This document shows, piece by piece, positions 15,200-24,317 of a stretch of DNA of 64,000 nucleotides; positions within the stretch are counted from its first letter, which is position 1; every line of letters starts with the position of its first letter. A model generated the notes under the pieces. That model saw only the letters and a list, made by a program, of their open reading frames with translations. It was not told the DNA's origin and searched no databases. The stretch is from JAUNBN01 sp036645935. GTDB lineage: Bacteria; Bacillota; Clostridia; Oscillospirales; Ruminococcaceae. The position numbers were made by a program, and so were the translations under genes. The stretch spans positions 37,688 to 101,687 of the forward strand of contig JAVXNE010000010.1 of the NCBI GenBank assembly GCA_036645935.1. Direction: 5' to 3'.

Positions 15200-18025
15200 C
15201 TATACCTCCTGGTTCAGGAATCGCTGCAAAGTCTTATATAACAATACCGGTTCAATGGGTTTTGCAAGATGTGCGTTCATTCCGGCAGCCTTTGTTTTTT
15301 CAATGTCCTCATCAAATGCATTCGCAGTCATCGCGATGATCGGAATCGTTTTTGCATCGGTATTTCGCATCTGACGAATGGATTTTGCAGCCGTGATTCC
15401 GTCCATCACCGGCATTCTGATATCCATGAGAATGGCGTCGTAATATCCCTCGTCCTTTTGCGCGAGGGTTTCGATTGCCTGCAATCCGTTTTCGGCAGTG
15501 TCAACCTCCAATTTCTTCGAACCGAGCAGTTTTTTTGCAACCTCTATGTTCAGCAGATGATCCTCAACCAGCAAAACCCGCTTTCCCGAAAAATCGTATT
15601 CGCACGAAGACTCAGATTCGGCTGGAAGGTTCGTGTTTCCGCAAAATTTTTCAAATGCGGAGATGAGCGAGGATTTGAAAAGAGGTTTGGCAATGAGCAT
15701 ATTGACACCCGCCTGCTTTGCCTCCATCTCAATCGCCGCCCAATCATAGGCGGTCATAATTATTATGGTGACATTCGGGCCCACAATCTTTCGGATTTCG
15801 CGAGTGGTTTCAATACCGTCCATGTCCGGCATTTTCCAGTCTAACAGAATGATGTCGTAGAACTCTTTCTTTTCCCATTTTTCCCGAACAACGGATATTG
15901 CCATTGTGCCTGAAACCACATATTCCGCCCTAAGACTCATATCTGCCAATACGCGCTGCGTGTGTTGGCAGATAACTACATCGTCGTCCACAACAAGCAC
16001 CTGGAGTTTTTCCAGCTGCAAGTTGGGTATCGGCTTCATGGCTTTCCTGCTTTTTTCCGAAATCAGCAGTTTTACCTCGATCACAAATTCGCTGCCAACC
16101 CTCTCAATGCTGTTGACGCTTATTTTTCCGCCCATGAGTTCGACGAGGTTCTTGCAGATGGCAAGACCCAGTCCTGTCCCTGCATAAGGGGTGGTAGCTC
16201 CTCCCTGCTGCTGCTCAAAAGGCTCGAAAAGATGCGGGAGAAATTCCTCGCTTATGCCAATACCCGTATCATTCACTATGAAGCGCATGAGCGCTTCCTC
16301 CTGATTGATTTTTTCCTGATTCACAATAAACTGAACTTTACCGCCGACCGGTGTAAATTTAATTGCATTTGATATGATGTTGACCAACACCTGCTGCAAT
16401 TTCATGGCATCGCCGATATACGTATCCTCGGTGAAGCTCATCAGTATCGAGTCATATTCCACACCTTTTTCCTGTGCTTGGTTATGGCATATACTGTTGA
16501 TTCCATTTATGAATTCCTCAAATGGGATTTCATCATGATTGATGAACACCTTGCCGCTCTCAATTCTTGACATATCCAAAACGTCATTGATGATAGACAG
16601 CAGGAAGCGCGCGGAAATGCCCACCTTGGAGAGATATTCCGCAACCTGTGCGGGGTCGTTCACGCACCCTGCCGCCAGTGTGGACATGCCGATGATTGTG
16701 TTCATGGGCGTTCTGATTTCATGGCTCATTCGGGAGAGAAATTCGGATTTTGCGGTACTCGCCTGCTGTGCTGCCATCAGAGCCGCACCGAGTGCCTCAT
16801 TTTTTTGCTGTTCTTCATTGTAGACATCTGTAATATCAGTTCGCGTTAAAATTATTTTTTTTCTTTGCTTGTCAAGATAAGAAAACTGCATCTTTTTGCG
16901 GCTGAAAGTGCCATCTGTCTCTTTGATTCGGCAGTATATCGTGTATATATCCTGTTTTTTCAACTGTTCAAACAGGTTTTCATAGGACATCTCATATATG
17001 TTCTGCTCGATGTCCTCCTCGGCCAAAAACTCACGGTTATATCGGATGACCTCATCATTATAGTTGCTGGTGTGAAATGGAGGAAGGGCTGTCTTTCCGT
17101 TTGTTTTGGAATATATAGTGTAATCATCTGCCGTGGCGTCCAACAGTGCCAAAAAATCATAGTCCATGTTGACGACGGTATCCACAAGCAACTGCGCTGT
17201 CTTCTTTTGATCGATGTCAGTCGCGTATATATAGGCTTCCACGTCGCCTGTTTTAGGGTTTTGAAACATATCAAGCTCAACTTTAATCCAGAGCACTTTG
17301 TTTTCAGTGAAACTCAAATATGTTTCTTGAACAATGCTTGTTTTCCCATCACGATAAGCCTGCAGCAAGTTGTGCCTGTTGAACATCTTCTTGTATTCCG
17401 CTAAATCTTTTTCGTCCACGTGTATATTGTACTCACGCTCGAAAAAACTATCCACGGTTCCGCCGGTTTGAAAGTCAAGGATGGAAGGGATATTGCTTTG
17501 ACCGTCTCCGCATATGTTTTGTGTCAGATTCAGCTTGAACGAGCCCATAACATCTCTGTTATGTACTTTTCTCCACTTTATCTCTTCCTCATAGCGCGCT
17601 TCCAACCGGACACGTGCTGAGATATCGGTCGCTGTGCCGATTGCCTTGATGGGCTTTCCGTCATCGTCAAAAATATTCGTATAGGAAATTTCATACCACC
17701 ACAGGGATTCGCTGTCCTCGTTTCTCCATCGCCCGACACTTGTTGCCGTCTTAGCTCCGGCAAACAGCTTGTCGTACATTTCCAGATATTCCGGCCAATC
17801 CTCGGGGAGCAAAGGACTGTCACTCGCGGCAAACACTTCCGGAACATTGTGAATGACACTGACGCCGTCAAACGCCTTTATGTGCATCGCATTGTTCAGG
17901 TGATAGATCGTCCGGTCATCAAAATCAAACATCCACAGCGTGATACCGCACTGCTTTGCAGCCTGAGTATATGCCTCCTCCAATTGTTTGACTTTGACAG
18001 ACTTTCGCTTGCTATTGTTCACCAT
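15200..18025 (-). CDS. hybrid sensor histidine kinase with PAS domains and two receivers
   Basis: A 941-residue hybrid kinase. Three PAS-like domains occupy about residues 10-390; the third has MDYDFLALLD just before the kinase core, as in its two relatives. HisKA carries SRMSHEIRTPMNTIIGM, HATPase carries NIISNAIKFTPVGG, NDTGIGIS and GTGLGLAIC. Two receivers follow: the first (from about 695) has LLDWKMPDMDG and MLIAKPLF, the second (from about 820) has LMDIRMPVMDG and AHLAKPIEP, so both keep the phospho-acceptor aspartate and the lysine. The start ATG lies inside the end of the GGDEF/EAL gene (14-base overlap), and the gene is followed 4 bases later by the next kinase. There is no HPt domain. 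Confidence 0.92.
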   Translation of the reverse strand: MVNNSKRKSVKVKQLEEAYTQAAKQCGITLWMFDFDDRTIYHLNNAMHIKAFDGVSVIHNVPEVFAASDSPLLPEDWPEYLEMYDKLFAGAKTATSVGRWRNEDSESLWWYEISYTNIFDDDGKPIKAIGTATDISARVRLEARYEEEIKWRKVHNRDVMGSFKLNLTQNICGDGQSNIPSILDFQTGGTVDSFFEREYNIHVDEKDLAEYKKMFNRHNLLQAYRDGKTSIVQETYLSFTENKVLWIKVELDMFQNPKTGDVEAYIYATDIDQKKTAQLLVDTVVNMDYDFLALLDATADDYTIYSKTNGKTALPPFHTSNYNDEVIRYNREFLAEEDIEQNIYEMSYENLFEQLKKQDIYTIYCRIKETDGTFSRKKMQFSYLDKQRKKIILTRTDITDVYNEEQQKNEALGAALMAAQQASTAKSEFLSRMSHEIRTPMNTIIGMSTLAAGCVNDPAQVAEYLSKVGISARFLLSIINDVLDMSRIESGKVFINHDEIPFEEFINGINSICHNQAQEKGVEYDSILMSFTEDTYIGDAMKLQQVLVNIISNAIKFTPVGGKVQFIVNQEKINQEEALMRFIVNDTGIGISEEFLPHLFEPFEQQQGGATTPYAGTGLGLAICKNLVELMGGKISVNSIERVGSEFVIEVKLLISEKSRKAMKPIPNLQLEKLQVLVVDDDVVICQHTQRVLADMSLRAEYVVSGTMAISVVREKWEKKEFYDIILLDWKMPDMDGIETTREIRKIVGPNVTIIIMTAYDWAAIEMEAKQAGVNMLIAKPLFKSSLISAFEKFCGNTNLPAESESSCEYDFSGKRVLLVEDHLLNIEVAKKLLGSKKLEVDTAENGLQAIETLAQKDEGYYDAILMDIRMPVMDGITAAKSIRQMRNTDAKTIPIIAMTANAFDEDIEKTKAAGMNAHLAKPIEPVLLYKTLQRFLNQEV

Positions 18026-21000
18026 ATCCGCTCACCCCGCTCCACTCTATGTCCTTGCTTTCCATTTCCGTGACATCAACCGCAATTTGCAAATGGACCA
18101 TCACGCCGTTTCGCTTGATGTTTTCCCCTCGCATTAAAAAAATGTTGGGAGCGGTCGGCGATCGAAACAACCGCGTATATACCTTGTTTTCCTCCATATC
18201 GGGCATAGCACAGAATTCGCACGGTCTGGTTCTGTGCATCAAAATCTCATAGCATTTTTGGCCCTTGCAATCCGCTCGAGTGACGTTCATCAGCTTGCAA
18301 AGGCTGTCATTGGCGTAGATGAGCTCATATGTGCTTTTGTCGCATACATAGATGCTGTCCTTTATTGCGTCAAGAACACTCTCCGCGTCGTTCATCCACT
18401 TGCTGACTGAGGTCGCTGCCGATTCCTCACCGTAAATTGAAACGATATTTCTGCCTCGGCTCTTGGCACTGTATAGCGCCTTGTCTGAATTTTTATAAAG
18501 CGCATCGAAAGAATGCACCGTCTGCGAGGAAATGGCAATCCCGACAGAACAGGTGATATCCGCATTTTTTTCGTCGATAATTATATCGGACATGCTATCG
18601 CACAGCATCCGCGCTTTCTGTTCAATGAGCCTTACGTCGGGAATGTTTTCGACAAATATTGAAAATTCATCCCCGCCCATGCGCGCGATCACATCTTCTT
18701 TTCTGAAGTGCTGTCGGAGCAGGTCCGCAACCGCACAGATGACCTTGTCCCCGTAATCATGCCCTCGCGTGTCATTAATCTGCTTGAAATTGTCAATATC
18801 CAGCATAATCATTATGCAGATACCCGACTCGTTTTCTATGCGGCGAGAAATCATTTCCTCGGCACTGACACGATTGATCAGTCCCGTCATCAAATCGGTT
18901 TTCATCTGCGCCGACATGTTATTATAATCTCTAACCATACCTTTGAACCGATAGTTTGACTCCAAAACATTGCTCACCCTGCGCGTGACCACTGCAGGGA
19001 TAAACGGCTTGACGATGTAGTCGTTTGCACCCAGTGAAAAAGTGCTGGTCTGCTGCTCGGGGCTGTCATCCGCAGTGATCATAATGACTGGGATGCCGTC
19101 AAGTTCTAGCATTTTTTGTTTGCACTGCAAAAATTCTTTCCCGTCCATCACCGGCATACTTATGTCCAAAAGAATAAGATCGATTTGATTTGATTTGTCG
19201 CGCAGCACTTTCATCGCGTCTTCGCCATTTTTCGCTTCCAAACAGCAAAACTGATCCTTTAGAATTTTCTTTAAAATTATACGGTTGATCTCTTCATCGT
19301 CCACAATCAACACAGTGTGGCATTGACTGTCTGTGGAAAGCAAAGCCGCCTTGTATTTTTGCAGCTCTGCATCAACCTCCTTGCGCATCGTAATATCGGT
19401 CAGCTCACCGATGATGATATGCTTGTTTCCAACGGTGGTGACATAACGAAGCTTGGCCGCAATCCACAGCGGCGATCCGTTTGTTCTTCGGCGCATATAT
19501 TCGCATTCGACAGATTCAAGCGTCTGTGCACAGGTGTGAAACGCGCGGGTGAGCGGCGCTCGGCATGCACTGTCCACCTCATCCAGAATGTTGGATGACT
19601 TCGCAATCATGTCATTGTATCCCATAAGGGCATAGTAGGCTTCGTTCACTCTGACCAGTTCAATCCTGTTATCAAAATATTCGTAGATAACTGTCGCCTG
19701 CAGATTGTTGTTAAACAGGCGCTTCATCTCTTCGTTAAGTGAAAACAAATTGTCATAGCAGTAGCCGTCATATTTTTTGTCTGTCATCATCTGCATGTCG
19801 AGCGAGAGGCTGATGCAAAGCTGTTCGTACTCTTTAACAGTCATCGCTTTCGCATAGTAGTGACCCTGCACGTAGTCGCAGCCCACGCTTCTTAAGAAGT
19901 CCACCTGTTCACTTGTCTCAGCGCCCTCGGCAATCACGGGGATTCCCAGCCATTTTGCCATGCGAATTACAGACGCTATGATATTCTCTCCCCGACCCTC
20001 AAACTCACTGACGGACAGAAATCTCATGTCAATCTTCAGCACGTCAATCATGATGTCTTTTAGCAGCGACAGCGATGAATAACCGGTTCCGAAGTCATCC
20101 ATCATGATGATAAATCCGTAACTTTGCAGCTGCGACATCGTCTTTTTCATGGCGACAGGGTTATCCGTATACGCGCTTTCAGTCAGCTCAAGATTCAACA
20201 GCTCGGGTTGGATGTTATATCGCTCCACCAGTTCGAGCAGCGTTTCCGCAAGTTTCGGGTTATAGATATTCACTCGCGAGACATTCACCGATATCGGGTA
20301 TGGAGTTATGCCCCGCAGCAGCCAGTTGTGAAGACACTTGCATGTCTGTTCCCACACATAGTAATCAAGCTTTGTGATAAAACCGTTGCGCTCAAATACG
20401 GGAATGAACTCATTTGGAAAAAGAATACCTTTTTGGGGGTGCATCCATCTTACAAGAGCCTCCGCACCGCAAGGCAGATTGGTATGGATATTGTATTTTG
20501 GCTGCAAATAGATCTCAAACTCACCGTTTTCCAACGCATAATTCATGCCGTTGGTGATTGTCTGCTCATTTGTAATCGCCGCGCTCATGCTCTCATCGTA
20601 GAAAGCGTAAAACTGCACATAGTTTCCCTTGCAGGCTTTTGCTGCAAGGGAGGCGCGGTTATACATCTCCTCCACTGAAATCTCGGGGACGTCAATTATA
20701 TAAATTCCTATTGAAGGCACGACGTCATAATTCAAATTGAATTGCGTCAGCTTTTTTTTCGCTTGTAGCAGCATAGGTTTCAAGTGGTCAGGGGCGTAAG
20801 GAATACACATGGCAACGATATCGGATTCTATTCTTCCGTAAGTTGCATTGGAGTGTTTTTTTGCGGCCTTCGCCATATGCTTGGCGATATAAATCAGAAG
20901 TTTGTCTCCCTCAGCCATTCCAAAAAAAGAATTGATCAGCTGAAATCTATCCACGTCAAAACGAAGAAAGACAAAACGTTCGCCACGATTCGCATCCAAC

Positions 21001-21476
21001 ATTTTGCGAGTTGAGTCGAAAAATTTTGTCTTATTATAAATTCCGGTTAAGCTGTCGTATTCAGCTAAGTATTTTAATTCTTTCAGCGCGGACAGCTGAC
21101 TTCTATCAATTGCATTTTTGAGTCGAAATAGAATGATTTCCGCGTCATATGGCTTCGTGACGAAATCCCACGCTCCCAACGATAGCGCCTGCCTCTCACT
21201 ATCGTGATTGCTCTCTCCCGTTGTCACTACTATCGGCAAATTGTCATATCGCCCGTCTTTGCGAATCCCTTTCAAAACGGCGTATCCATCCATAATGGGC
21301 ATTACAAGATCAAGAATGACTGCGACAATTTCTCTGTTGTGCACGCTCAACAGCTTCAAGGCGATACGACCGTTTTCCGCCTCGATTACGTTATATTGTG
21401 TGGACAGTATTTTTGACAAAATCGTTCTGTTGACAGCGTTGTCGTCAGCAATCAAAACTGTTTCTTTCTTATCCAT
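18012..21476 (-). CDS. two-receiver c-di-GMP enzyme: REC-GGDEF-EAL-PAS-REC-GGDEF-PAS
   Basis: An 1154-residue protein predicted to both make and break cyclic di-GMP. Rough order: receiver 5-120 (VILDLVMPIMDG); a first GGDEF domain 130-285 whose signature is degenerated to RIESD; EAL phosphodiesterase 298-548 with AEALVRW, ELTESA, DDFGTGYSS and AEGAET intact; PAS 580-695; second receiver 700-820 (LLDISMPVMDG); second GGDEF 835-995 with the active RMGGDEF signature; a last PAS 1010-1135 with the cysteine cluster QKCYEILMHRTRPCEFC. I chose ATG 21476 (GGGGGAT upstream) because the receiver begins at once after it. It is the first gene of the operon with the two hybrid kinases at 12046-18025, which are the obvious candidates to phosphorylate its receivers. 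Confidence 0.92.
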   Translation of the reverse strand: MDKKETVLIADDNAVNRTILSKILSTQYNVIEAENGRIALKLLSVHNREIVAVILDLVMPIMDGYAVLKGIRKDGRYDNLPIVVTTGESNHDSERQALSLGAWDFVTKPYDAEIILFRLKNAIDRSQLSALKELKYLAEYDSLTGIYNKTKFFDSTRKMLDANRGERFVFLRFDVDRFQLINSFFGMAEGDKLLIYIAKHMAKAAKKHSNATYGRIESDIVAMCIPYAPDHLKPMLLQAKKKLTQFNLNYDVVPSIGIYIIDVPEISVEEMYNRASLAAKACKGNYVQFYAFYDESMSAAITNEQTITNGMNYALENGEFEIYLQPKYNIHTNLPCGAEALVRWMHPQKGILFPNEFIPVFERNGFITKLDYYVWEQTCKCLHNWLLRGITPYPISVNVSRVNIYNPKLAETLLELVERYNIQPELLNLELTESAYTDNPVAMKKTMSQLQSYGFIIMMDDFGTGYSSLSLLKDIMIDVLKIDMRFLSVSEFEGRGENIIASVIRMAKWLGIPVIAEGAETSEQVDFLRSVGCDYVQGHYYAKAMTVKEYEQLCISLSLDMQMMTDKKYDGYCYDNLFSLNEEMKRLFNNNLQATVIYEYFDNRIELVRVNEAYYALMGYNDMIAKSSNILDEVDSACRAPLTRAFHTCAQTLESVECEYMRRRTNGSPLWIAAKLRYVTTVGNKHIIIGELTDITMRKEVDAELQKYKAALLSTDSQCHTVLIVDDEEINRIILKKILKDQFCCLEAKNGEDAMKVLRDKSNQIDLILLDISMPVMDGKEFLQCKQKMLELDGIPVIMITADDSPEQQTSTFSLGANDYIVKPFIPAVVTRRVSNVLESNYRFKGMVRDYNNMSAQMKTDLMTGLINRVSAEEMISRRIENESGICIMIMLDIDNFKQINDTRGHDYGDKVICAVADLLRQHFRKEDVIARMGGDEFSIFVENIPDVRLIEQKARMLCDSMSDIIIDEKNADITCSVGIAISSQTVHSFDALYKNSDKALYSAKSRGRNIVSIYGEESAATSVSKWMNDAESVLDAIKDSIYVCDKSTYELIYANDSLCKLMNVTRADCKGQKCYEILMHRTRPCEFCAMPDMEENKVYTRLFRSPTAPNIFLMRGENIKRNGVMVHLQIAVDVTEMESKDIEWSGVSGYGEQ

Positions 21477-21602
21477 ACACGTATCCCCCGAATCCCCCGC
21501 GAAATTGCGGGTGAAATCGGGATGTATTGGTGTGTCTTGCCGCATGTGTCCCCACGTAGCAACCCCCTCTAAGATCAGACACCCTTTGCATGGGGTGAAG
21601 AA

Positions 21603-21746
21603 TTACTTTTTTATTTTCAGTCTTTCATCATTGTTCTTGAGCATCTGATCTGTTTTCGATTCGACCGTCTGCGTTACCGCATTGTTCAAATCATTCAAAG
21701 CAGCCATACCGAAAATCGCAATGTTTTTCTTTAGGGATTCGGGCAC
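21603..21746 (-). CDS. possible small protein in the leader of the c-di-GMP operon
   Basis: A 47-codon frame beginning with GTG at 21746, containing NIAIFGMAALNDLNNAVTQT and a charged, lysine-rich end (DERLKIKK). The composition looks protein-like (amphipathic helix) rather than random. No ribosome binding site precedes the GTG, and the frame is closed by a stop shortly upstream, so it may be the tail of a decayed gene rather than an intact one. It lies between the promoter at 21856-21884 and the GGDEF/EAL start. I recognise no family. Confidence 0.3.
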   Translation of the reverse strand: MPESLKKNIAIFGMAALNDLNNAVTQTVESKTDQMLKNNDERLKIKK

Positions 21747-21855
21747 TCTGTGCAGAGAATTAAATCCGACATTTCATTAAGTTCAAATGTCTGCGCGAGA
21801 GAAACGTATCTTTAAGCGCCAATCCCCTTTCTTTCTACAAAATAATTATGTTTAA

Positions 21856-21884
21856 ATTATAGGCATTGAGTTGAACAGTGTCAA
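21856..21884 (-). promoter_or_regulatory. consensus sigma-A promoter of the c-di-GMP/kinase operon
   Basis: On the minus strand TTGACA (21884-21879) and TATAAT (21861-21856) match consensus exactly with 17 bases between them. Transcription would start near 21849, giving a leader of roughly 370 bases before ATG 21476. I looked for the conserved GGGCAAACC-type core of c-di-GMP riboswitches in that leader and did not see it. Confidence 0.75.
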
Positions 21885-22342
21885 CAAAATACGCATTTAA
21901 CTGCGGGAATGTCACATAAATCCATCAAATCCGCTTCCATATAAGTTCTGCGTTTTTTCCATGGCGATTGTTTTCTTCGAGATGTTGCGCAATTTACGCC
22001 TATGAGTGTATTTTTCAAGGATTTTTAAGAACTATACGTTTAAACGCCCAACGGCGTGATTGACGACAACCGCTATTTGCAACACGCCCGCCAACAAAGA
22101 TACGGAGCTGCGCCCGTTAAGAACTCATCGCCCCAACAGACACTCTTTTATAGACACGTTAATCTGTGGTTTGTGTGCAACAAAATGAATCTGTACAATT
22201 TTGAAACAGTATGAGCGATGTAGTTTCAAAAGAGCACGCTGCGCTGTGTATCAAAAACTTGTTGCAATCGGTTAAAAATTTTATACTAAATCACGAAACA
22301 CAAAGAGGCTGTTCAGTAAAATCACGTCAGCTTTCGATTTGT
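21885..22342. other. intergenic stretch, nothing recognised
   Basis: This 458-base A+T-rich gap lies upstream of the operon promoter and downstream of the regulator gene. The octamer AAATCACG occurs twice in direct orientation near 22288 and 22318. No gene, RNA or clear terminator is seen. Confidence 0.4.
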
Positions 22343-24121
22343 TTATGATTTCAATATTCTCCAAACGGTGCTTCTGCTGATATTCAGGTGCTTTGCAGTT
22401 TGAGTCTGGTTCATGTTCTCAGATTTGTATACTCGCTCCACAACCTCTTTGATTATGTCATCCAGCGGTCGGTCGAGGTCCAGATCGTAGCCTAACAGAT
22501 CTGATATTTCAACGCGCTCGTCCGTAAGCCACGTCCGGACATCCTCTTGAGATATATAGGATGCCTTCGCATTGAGCACCAAACTCTGAACCACCTGCAC
22601 GAGCTGATCAACATTTCTCTTCCATGTATGGTTCTGCAACTCCAACAGCGCGTCGGGCACGAGTCCAAACACCCTTGTTCCGTATTCTATATTCATCGTG
22701 TTTATATAAAGCCCCACCATTGCCGGAATATCTATTCTCCTCTCGCTCAACGGCGGTATTCTCAACTTGAGACATCTCAGCTCGTCCGAGAGATAGACAT
22801 ACAGCTCGTCGTTCACCTCGTGTCGCAACCCCAGTGTGTATGAAAAATAAAGCCTGTTTATATACGCTACGCGGGAGCTTTTCAGATAGGCAAGCAGTCT
22901 GTGCTGTTGCTCTATGGGAGCCATCTCAAGATGCTTGATGTATATGGATATACCCGATTTCATAAACGGCGACTCGCTCTCTCCCAGAAGATAGCTCCAT
23001 GCCTTTTCATCCATCAATCCGCAGTCCGCTATGACAAATGCGCTATTTTTCAGCTTGCTGTGTGAATAGATATAGTGGGCAAACCTGTCCTTTCCGGTTC
23101 CCGATTCGCCGAGCAACAACACTGGGTGGTTAATTGTGGCATAGTGATCACAGGAGCAGCGCACCGCCGAGATGTCCTCGCTGCTTCCGAGATAGTATTC
23201 GAGAGGATTGCAATCCTGCATATCTCCGGCTGACGACAGATAGCGTATCATATGCCGATCAATCATATCGGCGCTCGGTTGTCTGCGAAGACGGTATACG
23301 CAGTAGTCCTCATCTGCCGAACGAACGTGCGAGCCGCATATGGTCCACAGCTCGTCGTCAAAGTGTCTGATCATCTTCACTTCTCCCGAAGCTATCACAT
23401 TGGAGAATTTCTGCTGAAGCACCAACACTATCTTTTCGGGTATATCGCAGTTGCTTGAAAAGACCTCAACGCCCTCCGAAGAATAGATGACTGTGGTCTC
23501 ATCCTCGCCCTGCCGCAAGACATCGGAAAACAGCTGCGCATCTCTTGAAAAGCTTTGACAATAGCCGTACGTCTGTTTAATGCTGTCAATGGCAAGGTCG
23601 ATTCCCTCTATCCCCGAAACAATGAGCAACCCGTGCATCCCGATCGATTGGGCGCTGCTGACGGCAATAGTATCACCCACTATTAAGTGGATCCCATTCT
23701 CTTTAAGCTGACGTATCTGCTTCTCGCATTCCTGTGCGCTCTGTATCGTATATACATTGAATGTCAACCGCATGATATCCTTCAAGACCTCCGCGGCCTT
23801 GGTTATGCTCGGATATGCCACAACAGCGAATTGCTCTGAAACGCCTTGAGCCACATTGATTGTTCGAAGGATATCATAAACCGAGGGCACGACATCGTAG
23901 ATCGGTATCTTGCAGTAAGGCCGTATTGCATCGGCGGTTCCGCCTCGGGAGAGCACGGCATCGATATCCTCTCCTTGCATATCCAAAAGCGCGCGCAGCC
24001 CCTCGTCAAGATTTCCTATCTGAACTATCATCTCAATGTCGTTGCGCTGTGCCGCGATATTTGTCATGAGATGATACATACCCTCATAAGGAGCAACGCA
24101 CAGCAATCGCAGCTTTTTCAT
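22343..24121 (-). CDS. PrpR-like transcriptional regulator with degenerate AAA+ domain
   Basis: A 592-residue regulator. The N-terminal ~200 residues look like the PrpR_N sensor domain (MKKLRLLCVAPYEGMYHLM, then DIDAVLSRGGTADAIR), which binds small metabolites. The middle has the Walker A motif LLGESGTGKD of sigma-54 activators, but the segment that should hold the GAFTGA loop and Walker B (GGTLFLDE) is shortened and replaced by SGISIYIKHLEMAP; the arginine-rich LSERRIDIPAMV region is kept. The C terminus is a Fis-type helix-turn-helix, NQTQTAKHLNISRSTVWRIL. ATG 24121 follows AAAGGAAAA. It diverges from the acid-sugar kinase gene and very likely controls it, but the missing GAFTGA makes sigma-54 activation doubtful. 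Confidence 0.8.
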   Translation of the reverse strand: MKKLRLLCVAPYEGMYHLMTNIAAQRNDIEMIVQIGNLDEGLRALLDMQGEDIDAVLSRGGTADAIRPYCKIPIYDVVPSVYDILRTINVAQGVSEQFAVVAYPSITKAAEVLKDIMRLTFNVYTIQSAQECEKQIRQLKENGIHLIVGDTIAVSSAQSIGMHGLLIVSGIEGIDLAIDSIKQTYGYCQSFSRDAQLFSDVLRQGEDETTVIYSSEGVEVFSSNCDIPEKIVLVLQQKFSNVIASGEVKMIRHFDDELWTICGSHVRSADEDYCVYRLRRQPSADMIDRHMIRYLSSAGDMQDCNPLEYYLGSSEDISAVRCSCDHYATINHPVLLLGESGTGKDRFAHYIYSHSKLKNSAFVIADCGLMDEKAWSYLLGESESPFMKSGISIYIKHLEMAPIEQQHRLLAYLKSSRVAYINRLYFSYTLGLRHEVNDELYVYLSDELRCLKLRIPPLSERRIDIPAMVGLYINTMNIEYGTRVFGLVPDALLELQNHTWKRNVDQLVQVVQSLVLNAKASYISQEDVRTWLTDERVEISDLLGYDLDLDRPLDDIIKEVVERVYKSENMNQTQTAKHLNISRSTVWRILKS

Positions 24122-24183
24122 ATTGATTTTCCTTTCATGATACAACGCATTTATTACAACGTGACACTGTCCATACTTGCGCA

Positions 24184-24197
24184 TGCTAAATTTAGCA
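24184..24197. promoter_or_regulatory. 14-bp perfect palindrome in divergent promoter region
   Basis: TGCTAAATTTAGCA is a perfect palindrome in the 196-base gap between the regulator gene and the acid-sugar kinase gene. On the minus strand it overlaps a possible promoter (TTGCAG, 17 bases, TAGCAT) for the regulator. It is a plausible operator for a dimeric regulator. Confidence 0.4.
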
Positions 24198-24317
24198 GAT
24201 AAATGCTGCAAAATCAATCGTTTTCATCTGAACTTTCGTTCTAATAGTTTCAAATATACTCGTTTTGTTGAATCTTCTTTGCTTGCCTTCAATATTTCAT
24301 CAGGCGGTGTAACCGAT

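Noticed and set aside
21477..21850. c-di-GMP riboswitch in the leader of the GGDEF/EAL operon
   Set aside because: The conserved core of type I (GGGCAAACC and GCAAAGCC elements) is not present on the transcribed strand; type II could not be judged by eye.
24122..24317. Sigma-54 (-24/-12) promoter before the acid-sugar kinase gene
   Set aside because: No TGGCAC-N5-TTGC arrangement was found; TGACAC and TTGC near 24163-24180 are 9 bases apart, not 5.
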